46,741 bases of DNA. It comes from Rhizobium sp. Q54. GTDB lineage: Bacteria; Bacteroidota; Bacteroidia; Flavobacteriales; Flavobacteriaceae. The first letter of the stretch is position 1, and each line of letters begins with the position of its first letter. The notes under the pieces were generated by a model that worked only from the letters and a program-made list of their open reading frames with translations, did no database searches and was not told where the DNA came from. Both the position numbers and the translations under genes were made by a program. Below are positions 25,501-33,864 of the stretch, piece after piece. Where the stretch lies: NCBI GenBank assembly GCA_943328505.2, contig CALQAH020000013.1:1-46741 (forward strand). The letters are read 5' to 3'.

Positions 25501-25709
25501 GCAAATGGATTTATAACCTGATGAGTGTTTTGGCATTCTACTCGATAATGATGACTTATTTTGGCGTGAATTTCTACTTAACCGGATTACATTCTTATGC
25601 TAGTGGCGATAAAGTGGTAACTCCTGTATTTGTTTATTATTCACTAGCCTTTGTAATGATTTTAGCTATTTTGGCTTACATTAAATATAAGAAGCATTTA
25701 AAGAATTAA
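22587..25709 (+). CDS. ccsA: fused cytochrome c biogenesis protein ResB-CcsA (CcsBA)
   Basis: A 1040-residue fusion of the two System II cytochrome c assembly subunits, about twice the size of each alone. The ResB-like half has N-terminal membrane segments, a long periplasmic loop and one more segment near 420-445. The CcsA half (about 750-1040) has six or more segments and the tryptophan-rich haem motif WANESWGRYWGWDPKETWA near 931-949. The complex carries haem across the membrane and attaches it to apocytochrome c. The fusion is usual in Bacteroidetes. It is monocistronic, with a terminator 20 bp downstream. Confidence 0.95.
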   Translation: MEKKIVSILFSTRLMAILFLTYAAAMATGTFIESEYNTDTARIFIYNSWWFEAIHLFFLINFLGNMKRYQLLKKEKWATLLLHLSFIFIIIGAIITRYISYEGMMPIREGATSNQVFSEKSYLTVFVDGDHKGQLRRRVFEKSLLLSQVTNNNFSIDEKFSETSFEIQYKNFVMDAKETIVPSKEGHVYLKLVESSEGTRHEHMLKSGEMQNIHNLLFAVDIPTKGAININTKTNTIYAPFEGQFMRMADKMQGKLAKDSLQPLMYRSLYSLAGAQFVFPDAPIKGVKSYKSSGDYKNKKGEDALTVTLESQGQKKEITLVGSKGKIGEPQVVKIGKLDFTFSFGSKVYKLPFKVKLNDFIGKKYPGTEKSYSSYESKVTVQDSIKKFDSHIYMNHILDYKGFRFFQASFDPDEKGTVLSVNHDFWGTLITYIGYFMLFFAMMAILFTKHSRFADLKRKLENVKSKKAKLISIVVLLLSFNGFTQNHAAHNVKINYIDSIQKYKVPELQADKFGRLVIQDDGGRMKPINTFSSELLRKVSKKDSYNGMNSDQVFLSMKQFPFAWIEVPLIYIKNGNDSIRKIVGAKPQDKYITFKSFFDDKGNYKLSPYLDEAYKEAIPNQFQKDFIETDRKVNLLNSALFGSIVKIYPVPGDKNNKWVSNLELNQTTGTSLDTIKSAFPLYLEALANASKTKNYTLANTMILGLEKYQKKYGNAVRPSDEKISSEVLYNKYDVFKNLYYLYMMIGVLMLLFTILNIFFEKKAVRYVINGFHIIIGLLFGLHTLGLIARWYISGHAPWSDAYESMIYVAWATMFFTLAFDRKSKLTVASGTFVASMILMIAHWNWMDPAIANLQPVLNSYWLMIHVAVIVASYGPFTLAMVLGLVSLILMLFVNEKNKDKMKLNIQEITYINEMALTIGLVMLTIGNFLGGQWANESWGRYWGWDPKETWALISIMIYAFVIHARFVPALRGKWIYNLMSVLAFYSIMMTYFGVNFYLTGLHSYASGDKVVTPVFVYYSLAFVMILAILAYIKYKKHLKN

Positions 25710-25727
25710 TTGTTAATTATCTACATA

Positions 25728-25758
25728 AAAAAAGGTGCACAATTGTTGCGCCTTTTTT
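25728..25758 (+). terminator. intrinsic terminator after ccsBA
   Basis: AAAAAAGGTGC (25728-25738) pairs with GCGCCTTTTTT (25748-25758), with one T-G wobble, over a 9-nt loop, and ends in a T run. Confidence 0.88.
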
Positions 25759-26043
25759 AATTTATTTAAAATAAGAATAGCATTTATATATAATTTTTCA
25801 GGATACTATCGTATACAATAGCAAGGCTTTTTAAAGCAAAATCGCAAACAAATTCTAAAAAGGTGGTGTTATTTTTGAGGGATAATAAATTACTTTGATT
25901 AAAGGTTAATGGAGCTATTGTTTTTGTTGGAAAGCGCAGTGGTTAAAGCTCATAGGGCTTTTTGTTATTTTTTTAATAAAATAATGCAATGCTATTTTTA
26001 TATTATTAACTTTGTTTTCTTAATTTTTATAAAAAATATAGAT
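25759..26043. other. intergenic region before the glutathione peroxidase gene
   Basis: The 285-bp gap has no supported gene. An in-frame extension of the peroxidase to 25909 is open, but it would bury the signal peptide behind 45 atypical residues. TAACTTTG about 40 bp before the ATG fits the TAnnTTTG -7 box, without a clear -33 TTG. Two short hairpins (GCTTT/AAAGC type) are too weak to call. Confidence 0.4.
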
Positions 26044-26676
26044 ATGAAAAATATAATAACAACTTCTTGTGTAGCATTATTGCTGCTAAGTTGTCAGATT
26101 AAAGCACAAGAAACAACAAAAACTCCAGAAACTGCAAAAGCTGTGGAAGCAACCATTGAAGGTGAGAATATAGCAACAGAAAGAGCAAGTGATATGATAA
26201 AACCTAATTTATACGACTATAATGTAAAAGATATTGATGGAAATAATTTTAGTTTTGAAAAACTAAGAGGAAAAAAAATACTCATTGTTAATACTGCTTC
26301 AAAATGTGGTAATACACCACAATATGCAGAGTTAGAGATGTTATATCAAAAACATAAAAGTAATAATTTTGTTATTATTGGTTTTCCATCCAATGATTTT
26401 GGAAAGCAAGAGCCAGGAACTAATACTGAAATTAAAGAATTTTGCACCAAAAATTATGGAGTTACTTTTCCTATGATGGGTAAAGTATCTGTTACAGGAC
26501 CTACAATGTGTGAACTCTATAAATTTTTAACTCAAAAAAGTAAAAATGGTGTTCAAGATAGTCAAGTAGATTGGAATTTTCAAAAGTATTTAATTAATGA
26601 ATTCGGAGAACTTGTAAAAGTATTTCCATCCAAAATAACTCCGTTTAATACTGAACTATTGTCTTTACTTAATTAA
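26044..26676 (+). CDS. glutathione peroxidase family lipoprotein
   Basis: From ATG 26044, 210 residues. It has a lipoprotein signal (ALLLLSC, lipid Cys17), a 35-residue linker rich in Glu, Lys and Thr, then the peroxidase domain. The catalytic set is visible: Cys88 in NTASKCG, Gln122 in NDFGKQEPG, and Trp177-Asn178 in VDWNFQKYL. Cysteine replaces selenocysteine, so it most likely uses thioredoxin rather than glutathione. It should reduce peroxides from the periplasmic face of a membrane. Confidence 0.93.
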   Translation: MKNIITTSCVALLLLSCQIKAQETTKTPETAKAVEATIEGENIATERASDMIKPNLYDYNVKDIDGNNFSFEKLRGKKILIVNTASKCGNTPQYAELEMLYQKHKSNNFVIIGFPSNDFGKQEPGTNTEIKEFCTKNYGVTFPMMGKVSVTGPTMCELYKFLTQKSKNGVQDSQVDWNFQKYLINEFGELVKVFPSKITPFNTELLSLLN

Positions 26677-26696
26677 TAAATATCATAAAAAATTAT

Positions 26697-26728
26697 AAAA
26701 AGCGACTTTCATTTGATAGTCGTTTTTT
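26697..26728. terminator. bidirectional intrinsic terminator
   Basis: AAAAGCGACT (26698-26707) pairs with AGTCGTTTTT (26718-26727) across a 10-nt loop, with one G-T wobble, followed by a T run. It serves the peroxidase gene and the convergent acetyltransferase gene. Confidence 0.85.
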
Positions 26729-27223
26729 TTATAATATTTTTTGCATAATCACACTATGCAACCAACGATCAAATTTATAACCAGATTCTTTAATAATTCC
26801 AACAGTTTCAAATCCATATTTTTCATGAAATTCCACACTGCTTTGGTTTTCAGCATCAATAACTGCAATCATAGTATGTAACTTTTGATTTTTTGCTAAT
26901 AGTATTAGCTTTTCGATCAATAATTTTCCAACTCCTTTTCCAATGTATTCTGGAGCTGCATAAACCGAATGTTCTACTGTGAATTTATAGGCTTCACGAA
27001 AACGAAACTCACTGTAAAATCCAAAACCAACTACTTTTTCATTACTAATAGCCACAATTATTGGAAATCCTTTTCTTAATTTATCCTCAAAAATGGCAAT
27101 TTGCTGTTCCAAACTTCTAGGTTGATAGTCGTATAAAGCAGTAGAGTTTAGAATATTATAATTAATTATATCTAAAATACTTTGTGCATCTTTCGGTGTA
27201 TAAGGACGAATTGTAATTGTCAT
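26729..27223 (-). CDS. GNAT N-acetyltransferase (phosphinothricin acetyltransferase-like)
   Basis: A 164-residue protein of the Pat/MnaT group. It has TIRPYTPKDAQSILDIIN at the start, EHSVYAAPEYIGKGVGKLLIEKLI near 85-107 with the acetyl-CoA loop, and ENQSSVEFHEKYGFETVG near 125-143. The family acetylates amino groups of phosphinothricin-like compounds, methionine sulfoximine or related amino acids. The natural substrate here is not known. It is divergent from menD. Confidence 0.9.
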   Translation of the reverse strand: MTITIRPYTPKDAQSILDIINYNILNSTALYDYQPRSLEQQIAIFEDKLRKGFPIIVAISNEKVVGFGFYSEFRFREAYKFTVEHSVYAAPEYIGKGVGKLLIEKLILLAKNQKLHTMIAVIDAENQSSVEFHEKYGFETVGIIKESGYKFDRWLHSVIMQKIL

Positions 27224-27271
27224 TTTGGGTGAATTTAAAGTGTAAAAGTAAAAAAAACCTTTTATCCTTTG

Positions 27272-27279
27272 TATCTTTG
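27272..27279 (+). promoter_or_regulatory. candidate -7 box of the menD promoter
   Basis: TATCTTTG fits TAnnTTTG and lies 21 bp before the menD ATG, with no TTG at the ideal -33 spacing. The 77-bp gap is shared with the divergent acetyltransferase. Confidence 0.45.
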
Positions 27280-27300
27280 TTACTACGAATAAATTGAGTA

Positions 27301-28962
27301 ATGATATATCCTAAAATACCTTTAGCCCAAAGTATTATTGAAATTTGTAAAGCCAAAGATGTTCATCATATCGTAATTTCTCCTGGTTCTAGAAATGCCC
27401 CTTTAACAATTGGATTTACCAACAATCCTCAGTTTACCTGTTATAGCATTGCTGACGAACGTTGTGCTGCCTTTTTTGCGTTAGGAATTGCTCAGCAAAT
27501 AGAAAAGCCAGTTGCAGTAGTTTGCACATCCGGTTCCGCTTTGTTGAATTATTATCCTGCTTATACAGAAGCTTTTTACAGTCAGATTCCATTGATAGTA
27601 ATTTCTGCCGATAGACCCGCAGATAAAATTGATATAGGTGACGGACAAACCATTCGTCAAGAAAATGTTTTCTCAAATCATTCCTTATATAATGTTAATT
27701 TAGTGGAAGAAGCTTGTGAAGAAAATGATGTTTTTATAAATGAAGCTATTAATGTAGCCATTGCTCAAAAAGGACCAGTGCATATTAATGTTCCCTTCGA
27801 AGAACCTTTGTATGAAACGGTTGGTAACTGTACTGTTGATATTAATATTACTACTATTTATAAAATTCATCAGAAAGTAAATGTAGATGATCTCATAGCT
27901 TTTACTACTTTATGGAATCATAGTAAGAAAATATTAATTCTTGTTGGTGAAAATAAGCCCAATGCCATTGAACAAAAATGGATTGATAGGTTAGCTACCT
28001 TTCCTTCTGTTGTAGTGATGACGGAATCGTCATCCAACTTGCATCATCCTAATTTCATTACTAATATTGATACTGTAATTACACCTTTTACCCAAAAGGA
28101 TTTTTTAAAATTACAACCACGAATACTTGTTACTTTTGGTGGAATGATTGTGTCAAAAAGAATTAAAGCGTTTCTGCGACTATACAAACCAAAACACCAT
28201 TGGCATATTGATGAACATAGAGCTTATGATACTTTTGGGATTTTAACCAAACATTTTCAGGTGACTCCAAACCAGTTTTTTAAACAATTTTTACCTTTTG
28301 CAAAAATTGTAGTAAGTGATTATAGCACCAATTTTAAATCGGTTAGAGATGTGCGCCAAGAAAAGCATAAGCACTATTTATCAAAGATTCCATTTTCAGA
28401 TTTTAAAGTATTTGAAAAAATAATTCCAAGTTTGCCCAAACATTCACAATTACAAATCAGTAATAGTTCTGCAATACGTTATGCGCAATTATTTGACATT
28501 GATTCATCCATTGAAGTATTTTGTAATAGAGGTACAAGTGGAATAGATGGATGTACATCTACTGCTATCGGAGCCGCTGTTGGAAGTGAAAACCAAACTA
28601 CTTTAATCACGGGAGATATAGGGTTTTTATATGATAGTAATGCCCTTTGGAACAATTATATCCCTAAGGATTTCAAGATTATATTGATTAATAACGGAGG
28701 AGGTGGTATTTTTAGAATTCTTCCAGGCCATCAAGAAACAGATACTTTTACAACGTTTTTTGAAACCTCACATTGTTTAACTGCTGAACATTTAGCACAG
28801 AGGTACCAATTGGATTATGATACAGCTAGTGATGAAAAATCTTTGGAGGACGGATTGAAATGTTTATACAATCAAAACGAAAAACCTTCTATTTTAGAAG
28901 TGTTTACACCAACAAAAGAAAACGAAAAAATTCTATTGCACTATTTTAAGGAGTTGGTTTAG
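27301..28962 (+). CDS. menD: 2-succinyl-5-enolpyruvyl-6-hydroxy-3-cyclohexene-1-carboxylate synthase
   Basis: A 553-residue thiamine-diphosphate enzyme of menaquinone synthesis. It joins isochorismate and 2-oxoglutarate. Motifs are SPGSRNAPLTIGF (28-40), the CTSGSALLNYYPAYTEAFYSQIPLIVISADRP stretch (75-106), and the cofactor and metal site GDIGFLYDSNALWN to INNGGGGIFRILPG (438-477). The length is normal for the family. Its stop overlaps the convergent cyclophilin gene by 17 bp. No other men genes are in the window. Confidence 0.96.
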   Translation: MIYPKIPLAQSIIEICKAKDVHHIVISPGSRNAPLTIGFTNNPQFTCYSIADERCAAFFALGIAQQIEKPVAVVCTSGSALLNYYPAYTEAFYSQIPLIVISADRPADKIDIGDGQTIRQENVFSNHSLYNVNLVEEACEENDVFINEAINVAIAQKGPVHINVPFEEPLYETVGNCTVDINITTIYKIHQKVNVDDLIAFTTLWNHSKKILILVGENKPNAIEQKWIDRLATFPSVVVMTESSSNLHHPNFITNIDTVITPFTQKDFLKLQPRILVTFGGMIVSKRIKAFLRLYKPKHHWHIDEHRAYDTFGILTKHFQVTPNQFFKQFLPFAKIVVSDYSTNFKSVRDVRQEKHKHYLSKIPFSDFKVFEKIIPSLPKHSQLQISNSSAIRYAQLFDIDSSIEVFCNRGTSGIDGCTSTAIGAAVGSENQTTLITGDIGFLYDSNALWNNYIPKDFKIILINNGGGGIFRILPGHQETDTFTTFFETSHCLTAEHLAQRYQLDYDTASDEKSLEDGLKCLYNQNEKPSILEVFTPTKENEKILLHYFKELV

Positions 28963-29599
28963 TTTTTATTTTGTTTACTTTTTTTAGAACATACACTTTG
29001 TGTAAAAGGTCAAGTTTTGGGAATGTTTTTAAAAATTCAGTACGATTGGGTGAAAGGCTGTCGTATTTTTCCATAGTTTCATTACTATACCCAGTATAAA
29101 TTGCTTCCACTACTTCCATTCCTTTTATAACTTTACCAAAAGCAGGAAAACCTCTAACTTTTTCATAATTGACTGTATCCAAACGCTGATTGTCTTTTAG
29201 ATTAATAAACAAATCATTTCCCCTAGTTTCTTCACCACTACGGGCATAACTTAAGGCACCTTTTAGATTACTCATTTTGACTTTTTCGTCGGGAACTTTA
29301 AATTTATCCCATTTATGAGTTTGAATGGTATCACCATTACCAAATTGAACTACAAAATTTGGTACAGCCCTGTAAAAAATTGTATTGTCATAAAAATGAT
29401 GATGGACCAATTGATAGAATCGATCAACTGCCATTGGTGAACCATCTCTTGTTATTTCAATATCAAAGTTTCCTTTGGTGGTTTCAAATCGTGCAATAAA
29501 ATTGTCGGGTGCTTTTTCATGTGTCCATTTTTGGTTAAAGATTTGTTTAGAACATGAAATTAAAAACAAAGTAAAAACCAATAAAAATATTTTTCTCAT
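28946..29599 (-). CDS. cyclophilin-type peptidyl-prolyl isomerase, lipoprotein
   Basis: From ATG 29599 it has 217 residues; a longer frame to 29635 would bury the signal. The lipobox LFLISC gives lipid Cys16. The cyclophilin core has FDIEITRDGSPMAVDRFYQLVHHHFYDNTIFYRAVPNFVVQFG, close to the family pattern, and GNDLFINL. It should help fold proteins in the periplasm. It follows the NUMOD4/HNH-like gene by 4 bp, so the two may share a transcript. Confidence 0.9.
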   Translation of the reverse strand: MRKIFLLVFTLFLISCSKQIFNQKWTHEKAPDNFIARFETTKGNFDIEITRDGSPMAVDRFYQLVHHHFYDNTIFYRAVPNFVVQFGNGDTIQTHKWDKFKVPDEKVKMSNLKGALSYARSGEETRGNDLFINLKDNQRLDTVNYEKVRGFPAFGKVIKGMEVVEAIYTGYSNETMEKYDSLSPNRTEFLKTFPKLDLLHKVYVLKKVNKIKTKPTP

Positions 29600-29603
29600 A
29601 GGT

Positions 29604-30203
29604 TTAAACTTTAATATGTCCCCAATTTTCACCACTTTTAATTCTGTAAATTTGCATTTCGCTTACGCCAAACTGTTTGGCTATCATTTTCATTCTGGTT
29701 CTTTGATTAGGTTTTGTTAAAAGTTTTTTTATAAGTATAACTTTTGTAACCGTCAGTTTTCGTCCATTTGCTTTGATATTGTGTTCCAATAAATTTTTTC
29801 TTGCTTGAATTACAAAAGGGCTATTACGGCTATGTTCAATCATTTCTTCTCTGGTTGCCCATTTTAAATTATTAACATCGTCATTATCTCTTTTTCTATC
29901 TAAATGTAAAACATAGGTTTGCTCTTCTGAAGTTTTTGGTAAAAATAATTCAGCAATAAGTTTTGAGAAAAAGTAATGTTTATAAATTATTTTACCGTTA
30001 TTATAAACTTTATATCTAAAGAGTTGGTATCCATCAGCAGTTCCGCCTTTTAATAATCTACCAAATCTAATATCGTTAACAAAGCTCATTAATCTTCCTT
30101 TGTTTGAAATGGCATAGCGTAATTTTAAAGGGTCTTTAATTATTATTTCCCTAAACTCCTCGTTTGGGTAAACCCTTATTAGTTGCATGGCTTCTAGTTT
30201 CAT
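29604..30203 (-). CDS. NUMOD4/HNH-like protein with a C-terminal HTH
   Basis: A 199-residue protein in the NUMOD4 and HNH_3 class found in homing endonucleases. N-terminal residues 15-60 fit NUMOD4 (EEFREI, YAISNKGRLMS). HLDRKRDNDDVNNLKWAT at 100-117 fits the HNH region, with His-Leu-Asp in place of His-Ile-Asp. Residues 172-192 (MIAKQFGVSEMQIYRIKSGE) look like a helix-turn-helix of the NUMOD1 type. Such proteins usually cut or bind specific DNA. No intron or intein is near; it is free-standing between aroE and the cyclophilin gene. Nuclease activity is unproven. Confidence 0.85.
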   Translation of the reverse strand: MKLEAMQLIRVYPNEEFREIIIKDPLKLRYAISNKGRLMSFVNDIRFGRLLKGGTADGYQLFRYKVYNNGKIIYKHYFFSKLIAELFLPKTSEEQTYVLHLDRKRDNDDVNNLKWATREEMIEHSRNSPFVIQARKNLLEHNIKANGRKLTVTKVILIKKLLTKPNQRTRMKMIAKQFGVSEMQIYRIKSGENWGHIKV

Positions 30204-30334
30204 TGTGGTATCTTTTTGTATTAATTTTATTAACGTTATGTGGCTTTGTTAATAAACGTTATAAAAATACAAATTTTACTTTAAGTGGTATGAAAAAAAA
30301 GAGCATGATTATAATAAGAATTGTATTTTTTTAA

Positions 30335-31075
30335 TTATTTATTCCAGATTTTCCAGGCTTTTTCAGCTTGTAATTTTAACATTTCAAGGCCGTTTTTGGT
30401 TACTGCACCTTTCTTTTTTGCTTTTTTTAAAAAAACTGTTTCTTCAGGATTGTAAACCAAATCAAAGGCAATGTGTTTTGACGTGAAAAATTCGTAGGGA
30501 ATTGGCGGAAATTCTTTGTTATTAGGGCTTGTTCCAAGAGGTGTGCAATTGATAACGATATGATAATTATCAAAAGTCGTAGCATTTATTCTTTCGTAAT
30601 CGATACTGTTTTCCTGGGATTCTCTTGAAACAAATGCGTATAAAACACCAAGTTTATTTAACGCAAAGGCAATTGCTTTTGCTGCGCCACCAGTTCCAAG
30701 AATTAATGCTTTTTTATGATGCGGTTCCAACAAGGGTTGTATTGATTTCATGAAACCATAATAATCCGAGTTGTACCCTTTTAATTTTCCTTTTTTGGTA
30801 AACCGAATTACATTTACCGCGCCAATTTGTGCTGCACTTTGAGAAAGTTTATGCAAATAGGGAAGTATCGTTTCTTTATAAGGAATGGTAACATTTATAC
30901 CTTTTAAGTTTGGATTTTCGGCTACAAGTTGCGGGAATTGTTCGATAGTTGGAATATCAAAATTGTCATAAGAGCAATCGTCTAAATTCTCTAAAGCAAA
31001 TTTATCTGTAAAGTATTTTTTAGAGAAAGAATAAGCTATATTTTTCCCTATCAGACCATATTGTCTTTTCGACAT
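30335..31075 (-). CDS. aroE: shikimate dehydrogenase
   Basis: From ATG 31075 it has 246 residues. That start leaves 1 bp to the TPR gene; the longer frame to 31102 would overlap it. It has the shikimate-binding IAYSFSKKYF region (13-22), GINVTIPYKETILPYL (about 58-73), the NADP loop LGTGGAAKAIAFAL (about 126-139) and NCTPLGTSPN (about 180). The enzyme reduces 3-dehydroshikimate to shikimate in aromatic amino acid synthesis. It is probably co-transcribed with the TPR protein upstream of it. Confidence 0.94.
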   Translation of the reverse strand: MSKRQYGLIGKNIAYSFSKKYFTDKFALENLDDCSYDNFDIPTIEQFPQLVAENPNLKGINVTIPYKETILPYLHKLSQSAAQIGAVNVIRFTKKGKLKGYNSDYYGFMKSIQPLLEPHHKKALILGTGGAAKAIAFALNKLGVLYAFVSRESQENSIDYERINATTFDNYHIVINCTPLGTSPNNKEFPPIPYEFFTSKHIAFDLVYNPEETVFLKKAKKKGAVTKNGLEMLKLQAEKAWKIWNK

Positions 31076-31076
31076 T

Positions 31077-32477
31077 TTATTCTGATTTTTTGTATTTAGC
31101 AATGTATCGTTGCACCATTTTACGATCCCAAACTACTGGAAACAATTCTTGTAATAAAGTTTGTTTAGTGATGTCAAGTCGTAAGCCATTACTCAAATGG
31201 AAATAGCCTTTTTCTTTTTCATTTAACATTAAATGCAAACCTGCCATGCGGTATTCTATTTCAAATTCTTCAGGGAAATATTCTGATGCTTGAATTAATG
31301 TTAGAATTGCATTGTTGAATTCACCTAAAAATTGCATGATGTCCACCCAATACAACCAAGTATCCAATTGATAATCGCCAAATTCTACGGCTTTTCTATA
31401 ACCAAATTCAGCTTCTTCAAAAAAGCTCATGGCTTTGTTAATGGTTGCATATCGTTTCCAATACAATCTGTTTTGATCGTCAATTGCCAAGGCTTTATTT
31501 ACATAATACAAGGCTTTTTGATAATTTTTTTGACGTACATAAAAATCAGTTATGGCAATCCAACCTTTGTCTAACAATGGGTCTTCGTGAACGGTTTTAT
31601 TAAAGTATTTTAGGGCTTGTATTTTGTTGCCTAATTTTTCATACGATTTTCCAATTCGAAGTAAAGCATAGGAAGTTGGATCATCCAATTCGATGGTTCG
31701 GTTATAACTTTCTATGGCTTCTTCATAGCGTTTTAATCTTTCAAGTGCTTTCCCTTTTTCCATAAAAGCGCCTAAAAATTCATCATCAATATAAGTAGCA
31801 AATTCAAAAGCTCTGACTGCTTTTTCATATTCTTTAACACCATAATGTAACCTTCCCATTTGGTGCCATGCAATTTCACTGTAAGGACTTTTATCAGTAT
31901 ATTTAGTAAGGTATTCAATAGCTTCATGATTTTGATCTAAAAATTCAAAACAATACACTACATTATATAGTGCAGACTGATCTTCTAAATCTTCTTCCAA
32001 ACACTTGATAAAGTTCTCTTTTGCCATTTCCAAATTGTCCATAAAAAGATATTCCATTCCAATTAAATTATACACATCGGCATAATCTTCGGTATATTGT
32101 AAAGCAATGTTTAAGTATTCAACTGCTTTTTCATGTTGATCTCTTTTGGAATATATACTGGCTTTTTGAATAAAGATTTCTTCGTTGGTTGGTTCAATAG
32201 CATACAATTCATTAAGTAATTTTTCAGCTTGATCCAACTTTTCATCATACACCAACATTTCTACTTGGACCAATTTTAATCCAGTAGATTTTGGGTGTTG
32301 TTCTAGTGCTAATTTTAAAGCTTTTTTTGCCAAATTAGCTTTACCGATATCGAGATAATGCAGAATAATTTCCTCGAACTCCTCAGAATCGAAAAATAAA
32401 ACTTTGTTGGTTTTCAACATCGATTCAAATTTCTTTAAGGATAAGTTGTAGTTTTCTTCTTCGTCGCTCAATTGCAT
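31077..32477 (-). CDS. tetratricopeptide repeat protein
   Basis: A 466-residue soluble protein built of at least ten TPR-like helix pairs in a row (for example DYADVYNLIGMEYLFMDNLEMAKENFIKCLEED and DPTSYALLRIGKSYEKLGNKIQALKYFNKTV). No signal peptide or enzyme motif is visible. It should act as a protein-binding scaffold in the cytoplasm. Its stop is one base before the aroE start. The partner is unknown. Confidence 0.92.
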   Translation of the reverse strand: MQLSDEEENYNLSLKKFESMLKTNKVLFFDSEEFEEIILHYLDIGKANLAKKALKLALEQHPKSTGLKLVQVEMLVYDEKLDQAEKLLNELYAIEPTNEEIFIQKASIYSKRDQHEKAVEYLNIALQYTEDYADVYNLIGMEYLFMDNLEMAKENFIKCLEEDLEDQSALYNVVYCFEFLDQNHEAIEYLTKYTDKSPYSEIAWHQMGRLHYGVKEYEKAVRAFEFATYIDDEFLGAFMEKGKALERLKRYEEAIESYNRTIELDDPTSYALLRIGKSYEKLGNKIQALKYFNKTVHEDPLLDKGWIAITDFYVRQKNYQKALYYVNKALAIDDQNRLYWKRYATINKAMSFFEEAEFGYRKAVEFGDYQLDTWLYWVDIMQFLGEFNNAILTLIQASEYFPEEFEIEYRMAGLHLMLNEKEKGYFHLSNGLRLDITKQTLLQELFPVVWDRKMVQRYIAKYKKSE

Positions 32478-32563
32478 AATGTAGGTTTAAAATTATACTT
32501 AATAAAAGTAGTTATTCACTTTGGGTATCTGCTAAAAATGGAATATTGTTGTAAACAATTTAA

Positions 32564-33754
32564 TTAACAATTTTCTTCCATTATTTCATTCAATGCCTCT
32601 AAAATAATAGCGCAACCTTCAATAATTTCTGCCTCAGAAATAGTTAATGGCGGTGTAATTCGAATTGCGCAACCTTCAAAAAGTAACCAAAATAAAATCA
32701 ATCCTTTATCTTGACATTTAAAAATCACTTGATTAGTGATTTCTGGATCTTCTGTCATTGCTGCTAGCATCAAACCTTTGCCTCTAATTTCAGTTATCAA
32801 AGGATGTACCAAAAGCTTTCTAAACAACCTTTCTTTTACTAAAGTTTGTTTAATCAAATCAGTCTCGGTTATTTCTTGCAAAGTGGCTAAACATGCTGCC
32901 GCTATGACAGGATGACCGCCAAAAGTAGTAATGTGACCTAATTTTGGATCATGACTCAACAAATCCATATGGTTGGAATTGGCAATAAAACCACCAACAG
33001 GCATACCGCCACCCATTCCTTTGCCAATAATGATTACATCGGGAACAACGTTATAATTTTCAAAACCAAATAATTTTCCTGTTCTACCAAATCCAGGTTG
33101 GATTTCATCAATTATCATTAATGCACCAACTTCCTCACAACGTTGTTTTACTTTTACTAAAAAATCATTTGTAGGTTGGATAAAACCAGCACCGCCTTGA
33201 ATACTTTCCAAAATAATTCCAGCAGTTTTTGTAGTTATCTTTTGTAAATCATCTTTGTTATTGAAAGTAATAAAATCCACATCAGGAATTAAAGGACGAA
33301 AAACTTGTTTGCGTTCTTCAAATCCCATAACACTCATGGAACCCATAGTGTTACCATGATACGCATTATGACAAGAGATTAACTGACTTCTTCCTGTTAC
33401 TCTTCTTACGAGTTTTAAAGCGCCTTCACAAGCTTCTGTTCCAGAATTGACTAAATAAACTTTGTTTAATTGCGGTGGTAAAAGCGATACTAATAATTTG
33501 CAATAATCAACAGCAGGGCTTTGTGCGTATTCACCATAAACCATTACATGAGAATATTTATCCAATTGGTTTTTAATCGCTTCGTTAACTCGCGGATGCT
33601 GATGACCAAGTGCGCAAGCCGAAACTCCAGCTACAAAATCTAAGTATTTTTTATGGTTGGTATCGTATATATGGGATCCAATGGCATGTGAAATTTCCAT
33701 ACCCAAAGGATAGGGCGATGTTTGTGCTTGGTATTTAAGGAAATCTTGTTTCAT
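32564..33754 (-). CDS. class III pyridoxal-phosphate aminotransferase
   Basis: From ATG 33754 it has 396 residues; the upstream TTG frame is less likely. It is a fold-type I, class III aminotransferase: SGTEACEGALKLVRR (104-118), IIDEIQPGFGRTG (214-226) with Asp216, and the cofactor Lys245 in IIGKGMGGGMPVGG. Relatives include acetylornithine, 4-aminobutyrate and lysine 6-aminotransferases; the exact donor cannot be told from motifs. A heptamer tract lies between it and the OstA-like gene upstream of the stop of the latter. Confidence 0.9.
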   Translation of the reverse strand: MKQDFLKYQAQTSPYPLGMEISHAIGSHIYDTNHKKYLDFVAGVSACALGHQHPRVNEAIKNQLDKYSHVMVYGEYAQSPAVDYCKLLVSLLPPQLNKVYLVNSGTEACEGALKLVRRVTGRSQLISCHNAYHGNTMGSMSVMGFEERKQVFRPLIPDVDFITFNNKDDLQKITTKTAGIILESIQGGAGFIQPTNDFLVKVKQRCEEVGALMIIDEIQPGFGRTGKLFGFENYNVVPDVIIIGKGMGGGMPVGGFIANSNHMDLLSHDPKLGHITTFGGHPVIAAACLATLQEITETDLIKQTLVKERLFRKLLVHPLITEIRGKGLMLAAMTEDPEITNQVIFKCQDKGLILFWLLFEGCAIRITPPLTISEAEIIEGCAIILEALNEIMEENC

Positions 33755-33829
33755 GTCATTGTGAACTTGCAGCAATCTCTGTTATTTGGTTATTTGATAT
33801 TTGAAAGAGACTATTTTTTTATTTTTTTT

Positions 33830-33864
33830 CTGAACACTGAATACTGCCAACGGAACACTATTTT
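33830..33864. repeat. heptamer tract without a four-helix-bundle gene
   Basis: Five 7-bp units begin at 33830, 33837, 33844, 33851 and 33858: CTGAACA, CTGAATA, CTGCCAA, CGGAACA and CTATTTT. The first two match the reverse of the cassette 2 unit AGTGTTC. It contains the stop codon of the OstA-like gene (33858-33860). Confidence 0.6.

Noticed and set aside
25909..26043. 45-residue N-terminal extension of the glutathione peroxidase
   Set aside because: It is open but would place the lipoprotein signal internally, and its composition is like AT-rich intergenic DNA. ATG 26044 gives a normal lipoprotein.
29604..30203. Group I or II intron, or intein, hosting the NUMOD4/HNH-like gene
   Set aside because: Both neighbouring genes are complete, and no split gene or intron core structure is seen. 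The gene is treated as free-standing.
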